Shown: positions 24,902 through 33,546, counted from the stretch's first letter. The stretch: 40,310 nt of DNA from an uncultured Taibaiella sp. (GCA_937870855.1 CALMWT010000030.1:1-40310), one strand, 5' to 3'. Numbers and translations are program-made. Notes: generated by a model not told the origin, from the letters alone.

Positions 24902-26965
24902 TCACTTATTCCAACTTACACTCACGCCCGCATAGTAATTCCTGCCCATCGCTGCATTATAGTACCTGCCGCCAAATCCATTGATGTCGTTGCCGAGGCT
25001 GTATGTTTCATCCAAAAGATTATCGCCACCGGCAAATACATCTATCATATATCTTCCGGCAAATTCTTTTTTGTATCCCAGCCGTAACCCAACCAACGAA
25101 TAGCTATTTGCAAAAGCATCGTTCGCATCGGTCAAAGCAATTCTATCGCTGTAGTAATAAGTGATGTTGGTATATAAGCCAATGCGCGAACGCAGATCAA
25201 CACCCACCGATAATGTATGTGGCGCTACACTCGGCAGCTTATTGCCGGAAAAATTATTTTCTACCTGTACAAACTCATCATACTTGAAATCATACCAGGT
25301 ATAGCTTGCCCACACATCTCCCCAAACAAACGATGCAGGTGAAAGCAAACGATAACTTAGGTAGCTCTCCACGCCCAATTGTTTTGTGCTTCCAGCATTT
25401 AGAAAATAGTCACCACTCAGCGAATCTCTTCTTTGCACAATCGTGTTATTCAGGTTGAAGTAAAACGCATTGATGTCGAAATAAAGTTTGTTGTTCAAAA
25501 CATGTCCGCGTGTGCCGATTTCGTAGTTCCATCCATCTTCAGCATTCAGCGAACTATTCAACACACCACCACTCGGCGATAGCTCTGCACTTGTAGGCGG
25601 AGAAAATCCTTTAGCGGCAGAACCATACACAGAAATACCAGGAAGCGCTTTATACAATACAGCTAGGCGCGGTGCCAGTTGGTTGTTGAAATATTTGGTG
25701 TATTCCGTTGCAGGTGGGTTGGAAAAGCGTGTGAAAGAAACTTGTTGTTTGTTTAAACTCAAACCTGCTGTTACTACAAACTTATTCATCGTCCAGGTGA
25801 GCTGTGTAAAACCAAAGTATTGCCTGATGTGCAGTTCATCATCCGTTTGTAAACTATCTGGTGTGCCCATGCGCGAATCATAAATTCTTACCGAAGTAAA
25901 GCCCTGTTGCACTTCGCCACCCGCCAACCAGTCGAGTTTAGAATTGCCAAGATCGAAACCATATTTAAAAGTTGTTCTACCGCCTGTGTGTGGTTCGCTG
26001 CTTCTGCCATAGTTGCGAATGGTAGGATTGCGGAGTTGTGTGTAAGCGCCATACAATGTTGTTGTGTTTTGAAAACGTTCCGAAAACTTATGCTTCAAAC
26101 TTGCGCCCGCCAGAAATGTTTTTTCATAAATAGCTGCATTCATTTCTTTACTACCCGGAACGGTGAAGCCTGGTGCAAACGTTACAGACGGTCTTGCGCT
26201 GCGTGGATTTACTTCAAACTCTTCAAGCGTTCGTGCGCCGGGTGTTTGATAATTCATATCGCCATAAAGGAAGTGTGCAGTAAGTTCATTGCGGTCATCT
26301 ATTCTCGCTTTTGCATCCCAGCTAAGTGCAGCTCTACGCAATGCCGAATGTTCTCTGTAACCATCGCTTTGCAGATGCTGGTAGCGCACCACGTTTTGAA
26401 AAGGATGATTGCCGAAGCGAACCTCTGCCATCGTGTTGTGCAAGCCATAACTACCGCCCGTATAGCTTACCGTAGCGCCCTCACGAAAGTTGGCAGGCAT
26501 CGAATTAATGAGCATTACACCACCAGTACCCGCCCCATACAAACTACTACCCGGACCTTTAATAATTTCTACCGATTGGAAATTGTAAAAGCCCAACTGA
26601 TTGAGATAAGTATGACCACCCGGGTCGGTGAAGGGAATATCGTTGTAATACACTTTGATGTTGCGCACACCAAACGGCGACCGTAGCGAACTGCCTCTTA
26701 TACTCAACCTATAACTACCAGGACTACGCTCTTCCATCCTCACACCCGGCGTAGCATTCAGCGCCGGCAGTATGTTGGTATTGTTGAAACGATGTAGCTG
26801 ACGATTGCCGATGTAGTTGATAGATGCGGGCACATCCTGCAAACTTTTATTTTGCTCGAAGGCGCGAATCTGCACCTCGGTTAGTTGTTGTGTAAGGCTG
26901 TCTGATGTTTGTGCGGCTACAGAAATGCTGCTGCAAAGCAGTGCAATGGTGGCAATGTGTTTCAT
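24902..26965 (-). CDS. TonB-dependent outer-membrane receptor
   Basis: This 687-residue outer-membrane receptor imports a ligand using TonB energy. After the signal peptide (MKHIATIALLCSSISVAAQ) comes the plug domain (about residues 25-150), with SLQDVPASINYIG, PALNATPGVRMEERSPGSYRLSIRG and GPGSSLYGAGTGGVMLI. The rest is a 22-strand barrel ending in aromatic-rich YYNAAMGRNYYAGVSVSW. The open frame continues 34 codons upstream, but the ATG at 26965 begins a proper signal peptide. The order resembles siderophore or vitamin receptors such as FecA/CirA-like. No SusD partner follows, so a glycan-uptake pair is unlikely. The ligand is unknown. Confidence 0.9.
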   Translation of the reverse strand: MKHIATIALLCSSISVAAQTSDSLTQQLTEVQIRAFEQNKSLQDVPASINYIGNRQLHRFNNTNILPALNATPGVRMEERSPGSYRLSIRGSSLRSPFGVRNIKVYYNDIPFTDPGGHTYLNQLGFYNFQSVEIIKGPGSSLYGAGTGGVMLINSMPANFREGATVSYTGGSYGLHNTMAEVRFGNHPFQNVVRYQHLQSDGYREHSALRRAALSWDAKARIDDRNELTAHFLYGDMNYQTPGARTLEEFEVNPRSARPSVTFAPGFTVPGSKEMNAAIYEKTFLAGASLKHKFSERFQNTTTLYGAYTQLRNPTIRNYGRSSEPHTGGRTTFKYGFDLGNSKLDWLAGGEVQQGFTSVRIYDSRMGTPDSLQTDDELHIRQYFGFTQLTWTMNKFVVTAGLSLNKQQVSFTRFSNPPATEYTKYFNNQLAPRLAVLYKALPGISVYGSAAKGFSPPTSAELSPSGGVLNSSLNAEDGWNYEIGTRGHVLNNKLYFDINAFYFNLNNTIVQRRDSLSGDYFLNAGSTKQLGVESYLSYRLLSPASFVWGDVWASYTWYDFKYDEFVQVENNFSGNKLPSVAPHTLSVGVDLRSRIGLYTNITYYYSDRIALTDANDAFANSYSLVGLRLGYKKEFAGRYMIDVFAGGDNLLDETYSLGNDINGFGGRYYNAAMGRNYYAGVSVSWNK

Positions 26966-27065
26966 GCAGTATGGTGGAAGTTTGATTTGTTTTTCTACGG
27001 CATAAATTCCCTTCAAAACCTTGCTGCACGGCCGCTGCATTAGTTGTATAATTTTCGTTCCAGAC

Positions 27066-27084
27066 AAAAAAACCGCCCTTCGGG
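27066..27084 (-). terminator. Weak terminator after the RAYT gene
   Basis: On the minus strand CCCGAAGGG followed by CGG and seven T forms a short stem with a T run, 76 bases past the transposase stop. The stem is short, so termination is uncertain. Confidence 0.35.
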
Positions 27085-27114
27085 ATCAATTGGAATGAGC
27101 CTTGGCTTCCCACT

Positions 27115-27137
27115 GGTCTAAGCGTCCCGCTTAGACC
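27115..27137. repeat. REP palindrome, left outer
   Basis: Ten-base arms GGTCTAAGCG / CGCTTAGACC with a TCC loop, all paired. It matches the inverted copy at 27796-27816 across the whole stem. Confidence 0.85.
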
Positions 27138-27145
27138 CATTATGC

Positions 27146-27162
27146 TGAAGCGTTTCGCTTCA
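27146..27162. repeat. REP palindrome overlapping the RAYT stop codon
   Basis: Arms TGAAGCG / CGCTTCA with a TTT loop. The transposase stop codon TGA is the first three bases of this palindrome on the minus strand. Confidence 0.8.
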
Positions 27163-27708
27163 ATTGATAAATATAATGTCAATTAATCCCTTTCCTCCGT
27201 CATAGTCGTAAGCACTACTCCATTTCCAATGTGTAGCCTCTGTTACAAAGCCTGCACGCACTGGGTTTTCGTGAAGGTAATTGAGTCGCTGCATTGTTTT
27301 TTCATCGGTGTCAAGGGCAATGGGATGATTATGTTGTTGCCACATTTGCCAGTCAATATTATTCCTGTTATAAACCCCTGCTTTTCCAAACATCCATAGC
27401 AGCCATCCTTTTCGGCTTTCTGCTGTGCTATTTTCAATAGCAAGCCGTATGTGCTGCGATGTAAAGCTTTTCAAATCGCGTATTAGGTCTTGAAGTTTAC
27501 TGCCTGTTGTGCCTATGATCATGTGTATGTGGTTGGTCATTATTACCCACGCATATACTTCCAATCCTTTATGCTGCTGACAGTATTTAACGCTTTCAAC
27601 AAAGATTTCTTTGTATTCGTCTCTTGTGAAAACATCAATCCATTGCACGGTTGTAAAGGTTACGAAATAAACCTCCCGCTGGTTGTGTATGCGGTATTTA
27701 CGAGACAT
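27160..27708 (-). CDS. REP-associated tyrosine transposase (RAYT, TnpA-REP)
   Basis: This 182-residue protein belongs to the Y1/HUH transposase_17 (IS200-like) group that acts on REP palindromes. The HUH metal site is TNHIHMI (H60, H62). Typical downstream family segments are WQMWQQHNHPI, LNYLHENPVRAGFV and WKWSSAYDY. I cannot assign the nucleophilic Tyr with confidence, because several Tyr lie in the C-terminal half. RAYTs are usually single-copy, domesticated transposases that process REP DNA as single strands. It is full length with no internal stops. Its stop codon lies inside a REP palindrome, and further REPs flank both ends. Confidence 0.88.
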   Translation of the reverse strand: MSRKYRIHNQREVYFVTFTTVQWIDVFTRDEYKEIFVESVKYCQQHKGLEVYAWVIMTNHIHMIIGTTGSKLQDLIRDLKSFTSQHIRLAIENSTAESRKGWLLWMFGKAGVYNRNNIDWQMWQQHNHPIALDTDEKTMQRLNYLHENPVRAGFVTEATHWKWSSAYDYDGGKGLIDIIFIN

Positions 27709-27740
27709 ATTTACAAGATAGCATCACTATGTTTTAATAG

Positions 27741-27754
27741 CAAGTGGGCACTTG
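27741..27754. repeat. Short palindrome upstream of RAYT
   Basis: CAAGTG / CACTTG arms with a GG loop. It is the least similar of the five palindromes; the others carry AAGCG / CGCTT. Confidence 0.65.
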
Positions 27755-27770
27755 AAATATAATGGGTAGG

Positions 27771-27786
27771 GCAAGCGGACGCTTGC
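27771..27786. repeat. REP palindrome upstream of RAYT
   Basis: Arms GCAAGCG / CGCTTGC with a GA loop, sharing the AAGCG core with the other REPs. Confidence 0.78.
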
Positions 27787-27795
27787 AAATAATGT

Positions 27796-27816
27796 GTCTA
27801 AGCGGGACGCTTAGAC
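27796..27816. repeat. REP palindrome, right outer
   Basis: Nine-base arms GTCTAAGCG / CGCTTAGAC with a GGA loop, the inverted copy of the left outer REP. The next bases, CAGT, match the flank of the left copy. Confidence 0.85.
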
Positions 27817-27835
27817 CAGTAGTGAGTGCCAGAAG

Positions 27836-27934
27836 GTGGCTTTATTGCAAAAGGAATGGGCGTATCTATTTTACAGAGCAGATACATTGGATGAGCTGAA
27901 AAGTGCACTTCGTGATGCTGTTCATTGCCACTAA
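27836..27934 (+). pseudogene. Possible coding remnant (Rpn/PD-(D/E)XK nuclease-like tail)
   Basis: A 32-codon open stretch translates to EWAYLFYRADTLDELKSAL and flanking residues. That pattern resembles the C-terminal part of Rpn-family (PD-(D/E)XK transposase-like) nucleases from memory, but it is too short to be sure and has no proper start. It may be a relic left beside the RAYT unit or chance. Confidence 0.22.
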
Positions 27935-27976
27935 GAAGATGAAAGTAACGCGTCCGAAAGCAACTGTTCTAAGCGC

Positions 27977-28006
27977 AAAAAAAAAACCTGCAAAATGAAT
28001 TGCAGG
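27977..28006 (-). terminator. Rho-independent terminator of the secreted coiled-coil gene
   Basis: On the minus strand the stem CCTGCAA / TTGCAGG with a six-base loop is followed by ten T. It lies 45 bases beyond the stop of the minus-strand gene at 28051. Confidence 0.88.
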
Positions 28007-28050
28007 AGTACGATAGGTAAAGTAGGGTTGTATATGAGAAGGGAACGTAG

Positions 28051-28698
28051 TTATGGTATGCGTTGACTTACGAGCTGAGCTAGTTTTTGTTTTTCGGTTT
28101 CTACTGTGGCCTGGTGCGCTTGTTGTTGTGCGTTGTTTTGGGTAATGCGCTGTTCGAGGTCTATTTTCTTTCGGTTTAGATCTTCGCCTTCTACTTTGTG
28201 GTCTTTGTGTTTTGCTTCGGCGGTTATTACGTTTTTGTTTTGTTGGATGATGTTTTGCTCAAGGTTGTATGCGGCTATTGCAGGCACAAGCTCGTTGAGG
28301 TAGGTTTTTGCCTGCTCCATGTTTAGGTAGTGAAGATTTTTATCGGCTTCTTCCTGGTCTTTTGGCTGTGTAAGGAGTAGAGATATGAATGATGTTTCTT
28401 TGTCCTGCCGGCTTTTGCGTTCTATTTTAAAGTAAAGATCGGCGTTGTCGGTTTTTGTGCTAAGTACTTCTGTGTTTCTGAAGGTTTTGAAACCTTTTAT
28501 ATCTGTGGCTTTTGATTTTCCTTTTTTAGACAAGTATTCGTTCATGGCTTCGATAATGATGTCGGGTGGGTAGGGCAGTTCTATAACCGCCGCGGGCTGC
28601 TCTGCTTTTTTGTATCTAACGGTTCCTTCTTGCGCTTGCGCAATTGCGAGATTGGTGATGCTGAGCATCAGGCAGAACAATACGATTGCTCTTTTCAT
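28051..28698 (-). CDS. Secreted coiled-coil protein of unknown function
   Basis: I do not recognise this 215-residue protein. It has a Sec signal peptide (MKRAIVLFCLMLSITNLAIAQ). Residues 30-130 look globular (IELPYPPDIIIEAMNEYL, TFRNTEVLSTKTDNADLYFKIE). The last 85 residues are a charged, glutamine-rich coiled coil (RKKIDLEQRITQNNAQQQAH). It is probably periplasmic or surface-located. It has its own strong terminator, and it is divergent from the radical SAM gene, with 114 bases between them. Confidence 0.75.
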   Translation of the reverse strand: MKRAIVLFCLMLSITNLAIAQAQEGTVRYKKAEQPAAVIELPYPPDIIIEAMNEYLSKKGKSKATDIKGFKTFRNTEVLSTKTDNADLYFKIERKSRQDKETSFISLLLTQPKDQEEADKNLHYLNMEQAKTYLNELVPAIAAYNLEQNIIQQNKNVITAEAKHKDHKVEGEDLNRKKIDLEQRITQNNAQQQAHQATVETEKQKLAQLVSQRIP

Positions 28699-28812
28699 AA
28701 CTTATGTATTTAAAGTGAAACTAAATGTTCAAGGGAGGCAGAGGAGTAAAAGAAGAAGTCGGACGAAGTGTGCGAGGTAAAAGTTACCGGAATGCTCTTA
28801 TGAATACATGTA

Positions 28813-31083
28813 ATGTACAGCTATAAACCGGATAAGCAACAATATATTATTTGGCAGAGAGCTACCTTCGCTTCAAAGCATTTTTCCTTGGGTATTCCGG
28901 TTTATCTTATTACGCCTCCGTTTACGCAGCTCAATACGCCGTACCCGGCTACGGCATATTTGAAGGGGTTTTTGAAGACGAGGGGTATTGCTTCTTACCA
29001 GAGCGATTTGGGGATAGAGTTCACGCTGGCGTTGTTTTCGCGGGCGGGGCTTGCGGGTATGTTTGCACGGGCACGCAGGGATGGGCTGTCGGAAAATGCG
29101 CAGCGGATAGCGCTTCTGGCAGACGAGTATGTGGAAACGATAGATGCGGTGGTGGGTTTTTTGCAGGGGCGAAATGCTACGCTGGCGCACCTTATAAGCA
29201 GGGGTGGGCGGCTGCCGGAGGCGGGGCGTTTTGGGCAGATGGATGGGCTGGAGATGGCGTTTGGGAAGATGGGGGTGCAGGATAGGGCGAAGCATGTGGC
29301 TACTATGTATCTGGAAGATTTGTCGGACTTTATACAGGAGGCGGTGGACCCGCATTTTGGGTTTAGCAGGTATGCGGAGCGGCTGGGAAGGAGTGCAAAT
29401 AGTTTTGATGAACTGTACGCGGCACTACAGCAACCCCTAAGCTATGTGGATGAGCTGACGGTGAAGATACTGGGCGAGCGTATGCAAATGCTAAAGCCAA
29501 GTGTGGTGGGAGTGTCGGTTCCTTTTCCGGGCAATTTGTTTTCGGCATTTCGCTGTGCGCAGTGGGTGAAGCAGCATTACCCGAATGCGAAGGTGGCTAT
29601 GGGTGGTGGATTTGCTAATACTGAATTGCGCAGTGTGAGCGATGCAAGGGTGTTTGAGTTTTTTGATTTCATAATGCTGGATGATGGTGAAGCGCCGTTG
29701 GAAAATCTTATTGCATTTGCAGAGGGGAGGATTGTAGCAGAAGATTTGAAGCGAACATTTTTGGTGGAAGAGGGGCGGGTGAAATTTATGGATAATAAGC
29801 GTTGCACGGATTACAGGCAGGGGCAGGTGGGCACACCCGACTATAGCGATCTGCTGCTGGATAAATACATTTCTGCCATAGAAGTTACCAACCCTATGCA
29901 CAGCCTGTGGAGCGATGGGCGATGGAACAAACTAACCATGGCGCATGGCTGCTACTGGGGTAAGTGTACGTTTTGCGATATATCGCTGCCCTACATCAAG
30001 GCTTATGAACCGATTACTGCGTCTTTGCTATGCGATAGAATGGAAGAACTGATGGCACAAACAGGGCAGCATGGTTTTCACTTTGTAGATGAAGCTGCAC
30101 CTCCTGCACTGATGCGGGCACTGGCATTGGAAATAATTAAGAGGAAAATAGTAGTAAGCTGGTGGGCAAACATACGGTTTGAAAAGGCTTTTACAAGAGA
30201 CCTGTGTTTGTTGCTAAAGGCATCGGGCTGCATAGCGGTAAGCGGTGGGCTGGAAGTAGCATCCGACCGTTTGCTGCAAATGATACAAAAGGGCATTACG
30301 GTAAAGCAAGTTGCTAAGGTAAACAAGCATTTTACGGAGGCGGGCATAATGGTACATGCCTACCTGATGTATGGCTTTCCTACGCAAACCGCACAGGAAA
30401 CAATAGACTCGCTGGAGATGGTTCGGCAAATGTTTGAAGCAGGTATTCTGCAATCTGCATTCTGGCATCAGTTTGCCATGACGGCACATAGCCCTGTGGG
30501 TCTTTCACCGGAAACGTTTGGTGTGCAAAAAGAGAGTTTGCTGGTAGGAAGTTTTGCGAATAATGATGTGGTGCATATTGATCCTACAGGTGCAGATCAT
30601 GAGGCGTTTTCTTATGGGTTGAAGAAGTCATTGTTCAACTACATGCACAGCACTTGTTTTGATTTTCCTTTGCAGAAATGGTTTGATTTTAAAGTGCCGA
30701 GAACCACAGTACCTACCGATTACATTGTAAAGGCTTTGGAAGAAGAAGAGCTTGCAACAATGAAGGCAACCGCTAAAGTTGTGTACCTCGGCAAGCCACC
30801 TGTTGTAGAGCATATCACTATGTCGAAGAAGGGAAATACCTGGGAGCTTACTTCACTTACATTTCACAGCAGAAAAGAGAGCCTGGACATAAAGCTCGAC
30901 CGTATGCAGGGCGATTGGTTGATGGCTATACTTCGGCGTTTATCAGTGCATGAAAACAATGCAACGCTTACCCTTCAGCAAGTAAAAGAGGATTATGAAA
31001 ACGCAGGGCTGGAAGACTTTGAATTGTTGTGGTTCAACAAGCCGGTGAATCAGTTGTATAAAGTGGGGTTGCTGATGCTTTAG
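28813..31083 (+). CDS. B12-binding-type radical SAM protein
   Basis: This 756-residue protein combines a cobalamin-binding-like domain (about residues 215-310, SVVGVSVPFPGNLFSAFRCAQW and AMGGGFANTEL) with a radical SAM core. The cluster cysteines are C380, C385 and C388 (HGCYWGKCTFCD), spaced C-x4-C-x2-C rather than the usual C-x3-C-x2-C. The B12 domain lacks the DxHxxG motif. The later core includes CIAVSGGLEVASDRLL and HAYLMYGFPTQT. The substrate is unknown; such enzymes often methylate or rearrange secondary metabolites or cell-envelope molecules. The 5' third is unusually G-rich. Its 3' end overlaps the convergent FAD oxidoreductase by four bases. Confidence 0.85.
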   Translation: MYSYKPDKQQYIIWQRATFASKHFSLGIPVYLITPPFTQLNTPYPATAYLKGFLKTRGIASYQSDLGIEFTLALFSRAGLAGMFARARRDGLSENAQRIALLADEYVETIDAVVGFLQGRNATLAHLISRGGRLPEAGRFGQMDGLEMAFGKMGVQDRAKHVATMYLEDLSDFIQEAVDPHFGFSRYAERLGRSANSFDELYAALQQPLSYVDELTVKILGERMQMLKPSVVGVSVPFPGNLFSAFRCAQWVKQHYPNAKVAMGGGFANTELRSVSDARVFEFFDFIMLDDGEAPLENLIAFAEGRIVAEDLKRTFLVEEGRVKFMDNKRCTDYRQGQVGTPDYSDLLLDKYISAIEVTNPMHSLWSDGRWNKLTMAHGCYWGKCTFCDISLPYIKAYEPITASLLCDRMEELMAQTGQHGFHFVDEAAPPALMRALALEIIKRKIVVSWWANIRFEKAFTRDLCLLLKASGCIAVSGGLEVASDRLLQMIQKGITVKQVAKVNKHFTEAGIMVHAYLMYGFPTQTAQETIDSLEMVRQMFEAGILQSAFWHQFAMTAHSPVGLSPETFGVQKESLLVGSFANNDVVHIDPTGADHEAFSYGLKKSLFNYMHSTCFDFPLQKWFDFKVPRTTVPTDYIVKALEEEELATMKATAKVVYLGKPPVVEHITMSKKGNTWELTSLTFHSRKESLDIKLDRMQGDWLMAILRRLSVHENNATLTLQQVKEDYENAGLEDFELLWFNKPVNQLYKVGLLML

Positions 31084-32801
31084 GGGTTGATGTTTCCTTG
31101 TTCTTTTCGCAGGGCAAGTTTCTCGGCCGGCGTTAGTTCTTGTTTCCAGGAATTATCATAAGGTTTAAAAACACCAGAGTTTAAAAGTTCTTCGGCAGTA
31201 ACTTTTGCATCCATGTAGTTAGCCAATACTTTGAATGCTTCAGGCTTTTCTTTTTGAAGAATAAGTAATGAGGCATTTGCACCGGATTTTACAGCAATAG
31301 GAACACCCCCTCCCAGCTCTGCCCAATGGCCGCTCAGCAACAAGTTTTTGATGGGTGTTTGGTAATGTGCAATCTTGTTTTGCATATTCTGCCTTCCGGG
31401 TTTTGCGCCCATCATGCTTCCATTTTTATTGCCCGTGTAGCGATGGTGTGTAACGGGTGTAGCCACGTCGTAAAACAGAATGTGTGAACGCAATCCTGGT
31501 GCTACCAGTTCTTCCACTCTTTTTATCAATACTTCGGCAATGTCTTGCTTTAGTTTCTTGTATTCTTCATTTCGAATGTAGTTGCCATGCTCGTCCTGCT
31601 CTGTAAGCCAATTGTTTTTGAAGTTCATAAAAGCAGGCATGAAGATGGTGAGCGTTCCCTGTCCCTCCGGCGCTAATGACTTGTCTCTTAAAGAAGGTGC
31701 AAGGATGGCAATCTCACTTTTGTGGGGGTCGCCGCCGGAGTGTTCTTCCTGAGTAGAAAACTCGCTGGAGATATGAATAAACTCCTCGTTAAACCCAAGA
31801 TTTTCCGTAGGGCAATCGAGCGCAATAGATATGGTTACAGAACTACTGTACAACTCTGCACTTTCCAGTTTGTTCCTGAATTTTTGGGAAATAACATTTT
31901 GAGGAAGCATCTTATTGTAAAGCGTTTCCACATCGCAGGCGGCTATTACATACTTGCTTTTTACCTGATAGTCATTTCCACGATGATGAAACTTTACACC
32001 AACTGCCTGGTTGTTTTCTACCAGAATAGTTTGCACCTGACACTTAAAATACAGATGGTTGTTGTAATACTCAATGATGTATTTGAGCCACTCAGGTATC
32101 ACCTGCCCGCCACCTTTCGGGGGACTTTGATAGTCACCATAATAAGCCCAGCCTATGGGCACGAGGCAACCAATAAGTTCAGTATCAGAACTAAAAACTT
32201 TATGCAGCTTTTCTTCTTTGAAAAATTTGTTCAATCCCTTCTTCAAACCTTTTTCTCCGGTGAAACCGAGGTAGGGTATGAAAGCCATTCCGAACTTTAA
32301 AAGATTGAGTTTGTTTTTCATTTTCTCGAAGAAACCCATTGTCTCTTCGGTGCGGAAGAAGTGGCTGAAATTGTCGAACGCATGTCCGATTTTTTTCGCG
32401 GCTTTGAAGAAACGTTCTATCCCTTCCTTTTCATGTGGAAACTCGCGGATCCACTGTTCCTTCAGTTCATCAGGATTATTGGTGAGCAAATAGTCGTGCG
32501 ATTCACCAATATATCTGCGTATTCTTTTTTGCGGAATAGCATTAGGATGATCGGAGCCAAGAATGTCGAAAATCTTGGCTGCCATGCCTCCGGGGTTGCA
32601 TTGATTGAGCCAGTGAATAGCCGTGTCGAAACGAAAATGTTTTCTGCGAAAACCTGCGAGATATCCACCGGCATGAGGCTCTTTTTCTAAAACACAAACT
32701 GAAAAACCTGCTTTGCTCAGCAAGGCTGCTGTTGTAAGACCACCAACACCTGCACCAATGACAACTATATCGTATTCAGGCCTTAAGTCGAGCTTTTGCA
32801 T
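31080..32801 (-). CDS. CrtI/CrtISO-like FAD-dependent oxidoreductase
   Basis: This 573-residue flavoprotein matches the phytoene desaturase/carotenoid isomerase/retinol saturase group. The dinucleotide motif YDIVVIGAGVGGLTTAALLSKAG starts near residue 10, and EKEPHAGGYLAGFRRKHFRFDTAIHWL follows. The C terminus has HHRYTGNKNGSMMGAKPGRQN and LSGHWAELGGGVPIAVKSG, typical of the group. It probably acts on a polyene such as a carotenoid. The frame extends to a GTG at 32840 abutting the riboflavin synthase stop, but the ATG at 32801 places the Rossmann motif normally. It follows riboflavin synthase in the same minus-strand direction. Confidence 0.82.
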   Translation of the reverse strand: MQKLDLRPEYDIVVIGAGVGGLTTAALLSKAGFSVCVLEKEPHAGGYLAGFRRKHFRFDTAIHWLNQCNPGGMAAKIFDILGSDHPNAIPQKRIRRYIGESHDYLLTNNPDELKEQWIREFPHEKEGIERFFKAAKKIGHAFDNFSHFFRTEETMGFFEKMKNKLNLLKFGMAFIPYLGFTGEKGLKKGLNKFFKEEKLHKVFSSDTELIGCLVPIGWAYYGDYQSPPKGGGQVIPEWLKYIIEYYNNHLYFKCQVQTILVENNQAVGVKFHHRGNDYQVKSKYVIAACDVETLYNKMLPQNVISQKFRNKLESAELYSSSVTISIALDCPTENLGFNEEFIHISSEFSTQEEHSGGDPHKSEIAILAPSLRDKSLAPEGQGTLTIFMPAFMNFKNNWLTEQDEHGNYIRNEEYKKLKQDIAEVLIKRVEELVAPGLRSHILFYDVATPVTHHRYTGNKNGSMMGAKPGRQNMQNKIAHYQTPIKNLLLSGHWAELGGGVPIAVKSGANASLLILQKEKPEAFKVLANYMDAKVTAEELLNSGVFKPYDNSWKQELTPAEKLALRKEQGNINP

Positions 32802-32840
32802 AAAATTTTCAGAAGGCTGCAAGTTAAGGATATAAGCCAC

Positions 32841-33431
32841 TTATTGTGTTAGCGTCTTATGTCTAAGCAGGTATTTTCCAAGCACATCAAACTCAAGATT
32901 TACAATGTCTTTTTGCTGTAGCGACTGGAAACTGGTATGCTGGAAAGTATAGGGAATGATAGTGACAGTGAATTCATTTTTACCCACGTTGAAGGCGGTA
33001 AGGCTTACACCATTAATGCAAATAGAACCCTTCTCTATCATTAACGCAGCATACTGCTCTGGAAAGCTAAAATGGAAAAGCCAGCTACCTTCCAAACTTT
33101 CTTTACTGATACAAATTCCTGTAGCATCTACATGTCCCTGCACAAAATGACCATCTAACCTATCGCCAACTTTTAGTGCGCGTTCCAGATTTATTTTATC
33201 TCCTACTTTCCAATAAGCAAGGTTTGTTTTGGATAATGTTTCTGCAACTGCTGCTACGCGATATTGATCATTTTGTATCTCAACTACCGTTAGGCACACA
33301 CCATTGTGCGCAATGCTCTGATCTATTTTCAACTCTTGTGCAATGCTGCTTTCAATCCAAAGATCAACATTGGTTCCTTGCTTTGAAATGCTTGCAATGG
33401 TGGCGATGGTTTCTATGATGCCGGTGAACAT
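32841..33431 (-). CDS. ribE: Riboflavin synthase, alpha chain
   Basis: This enzyme makes riboflavin from two molecules of 6,7-dimethyl-8-ribityllumazine. The 196-residue protein begins MFTGIIE, the family hallmark, and has two similar barrel halves. SIAHNGVCLTV in the first half is matched by SICINGVSLTAF in the second. HFVQGHVDATG carries catalytic residues. Its length is normal. It is upstream of the flavin-dependent CrtI-like gene in the same direction and probably shares its transcript. That is a plausible cofactor link, but riboflavin synthesis serves the whole cell. Confidence 0.96.
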   Translation of the reverse strand: MFTGIIETIATIASISKQGTNVDLWIESSIAQELKIDQSIAHNGVCLTVVEIQNDQYRVAAVAETLSKTNLAYWKVGDKINLERALKVGDRLDGHFVQGHVDATGICISKESLEGSWLFHFSFPEQYAALMIEKGSICINGVSLTAFNVGKNEFTVTIIPYTFQHTSFQSLQQKDIVNLEFDVLGKYLLRHKTLTQ

Positions 33432-33546
33432 GGGGCAAAGCTAAGAGTTCAAAAATTGGTGAATTTATTGTTTATGACAGCGTGTAAAAAAAAGCAAAAG
33501 ATGTTAATGCGTTTGGTAAATTTGAAGGGAAAATTAAATATTGGTT

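Larger units (their letters stand above)
27115..27816. mobile_element. RAYT unit with flanking REP palindromes
   Basis: A REP-associated transposase gene is enclosed by five short palindromes. The outermost two (27115-27137 and 27796-27816) are inverted copies of each other, with arms GTCTAAGCG / CGCTTAGAC; the loop is TCC on the left and GGA on the right. Four of the five share the arm core AAGCG / CGCTT. REP elements are the proposed substrates of RAYTs. No IS ends or clear target-site duplication was seen. Confidence 0.8.

Noticed and set aside
25907..26686. 259-codon plus-strand frame within the TonB receptor
   Set aside because: It is a shadow of the receptor gene; its translation shows no domain.
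26966..27114. Riboswitch upstream of the TonB receptor
   Set aside because: No cobalamin-box or other known core seen; the stretch holds a weak terminator and AT-rich promoter-like DNA only.
28873..29355. 160-codon minus-strand frame and a 144-codon plus-strand frame in the G-rich patch
   Set aside because: Both overlap the radical SAM gene and arise because the G-rich patch has few stop codons; residues are Arg/Pro- or Gly-rich without motif.
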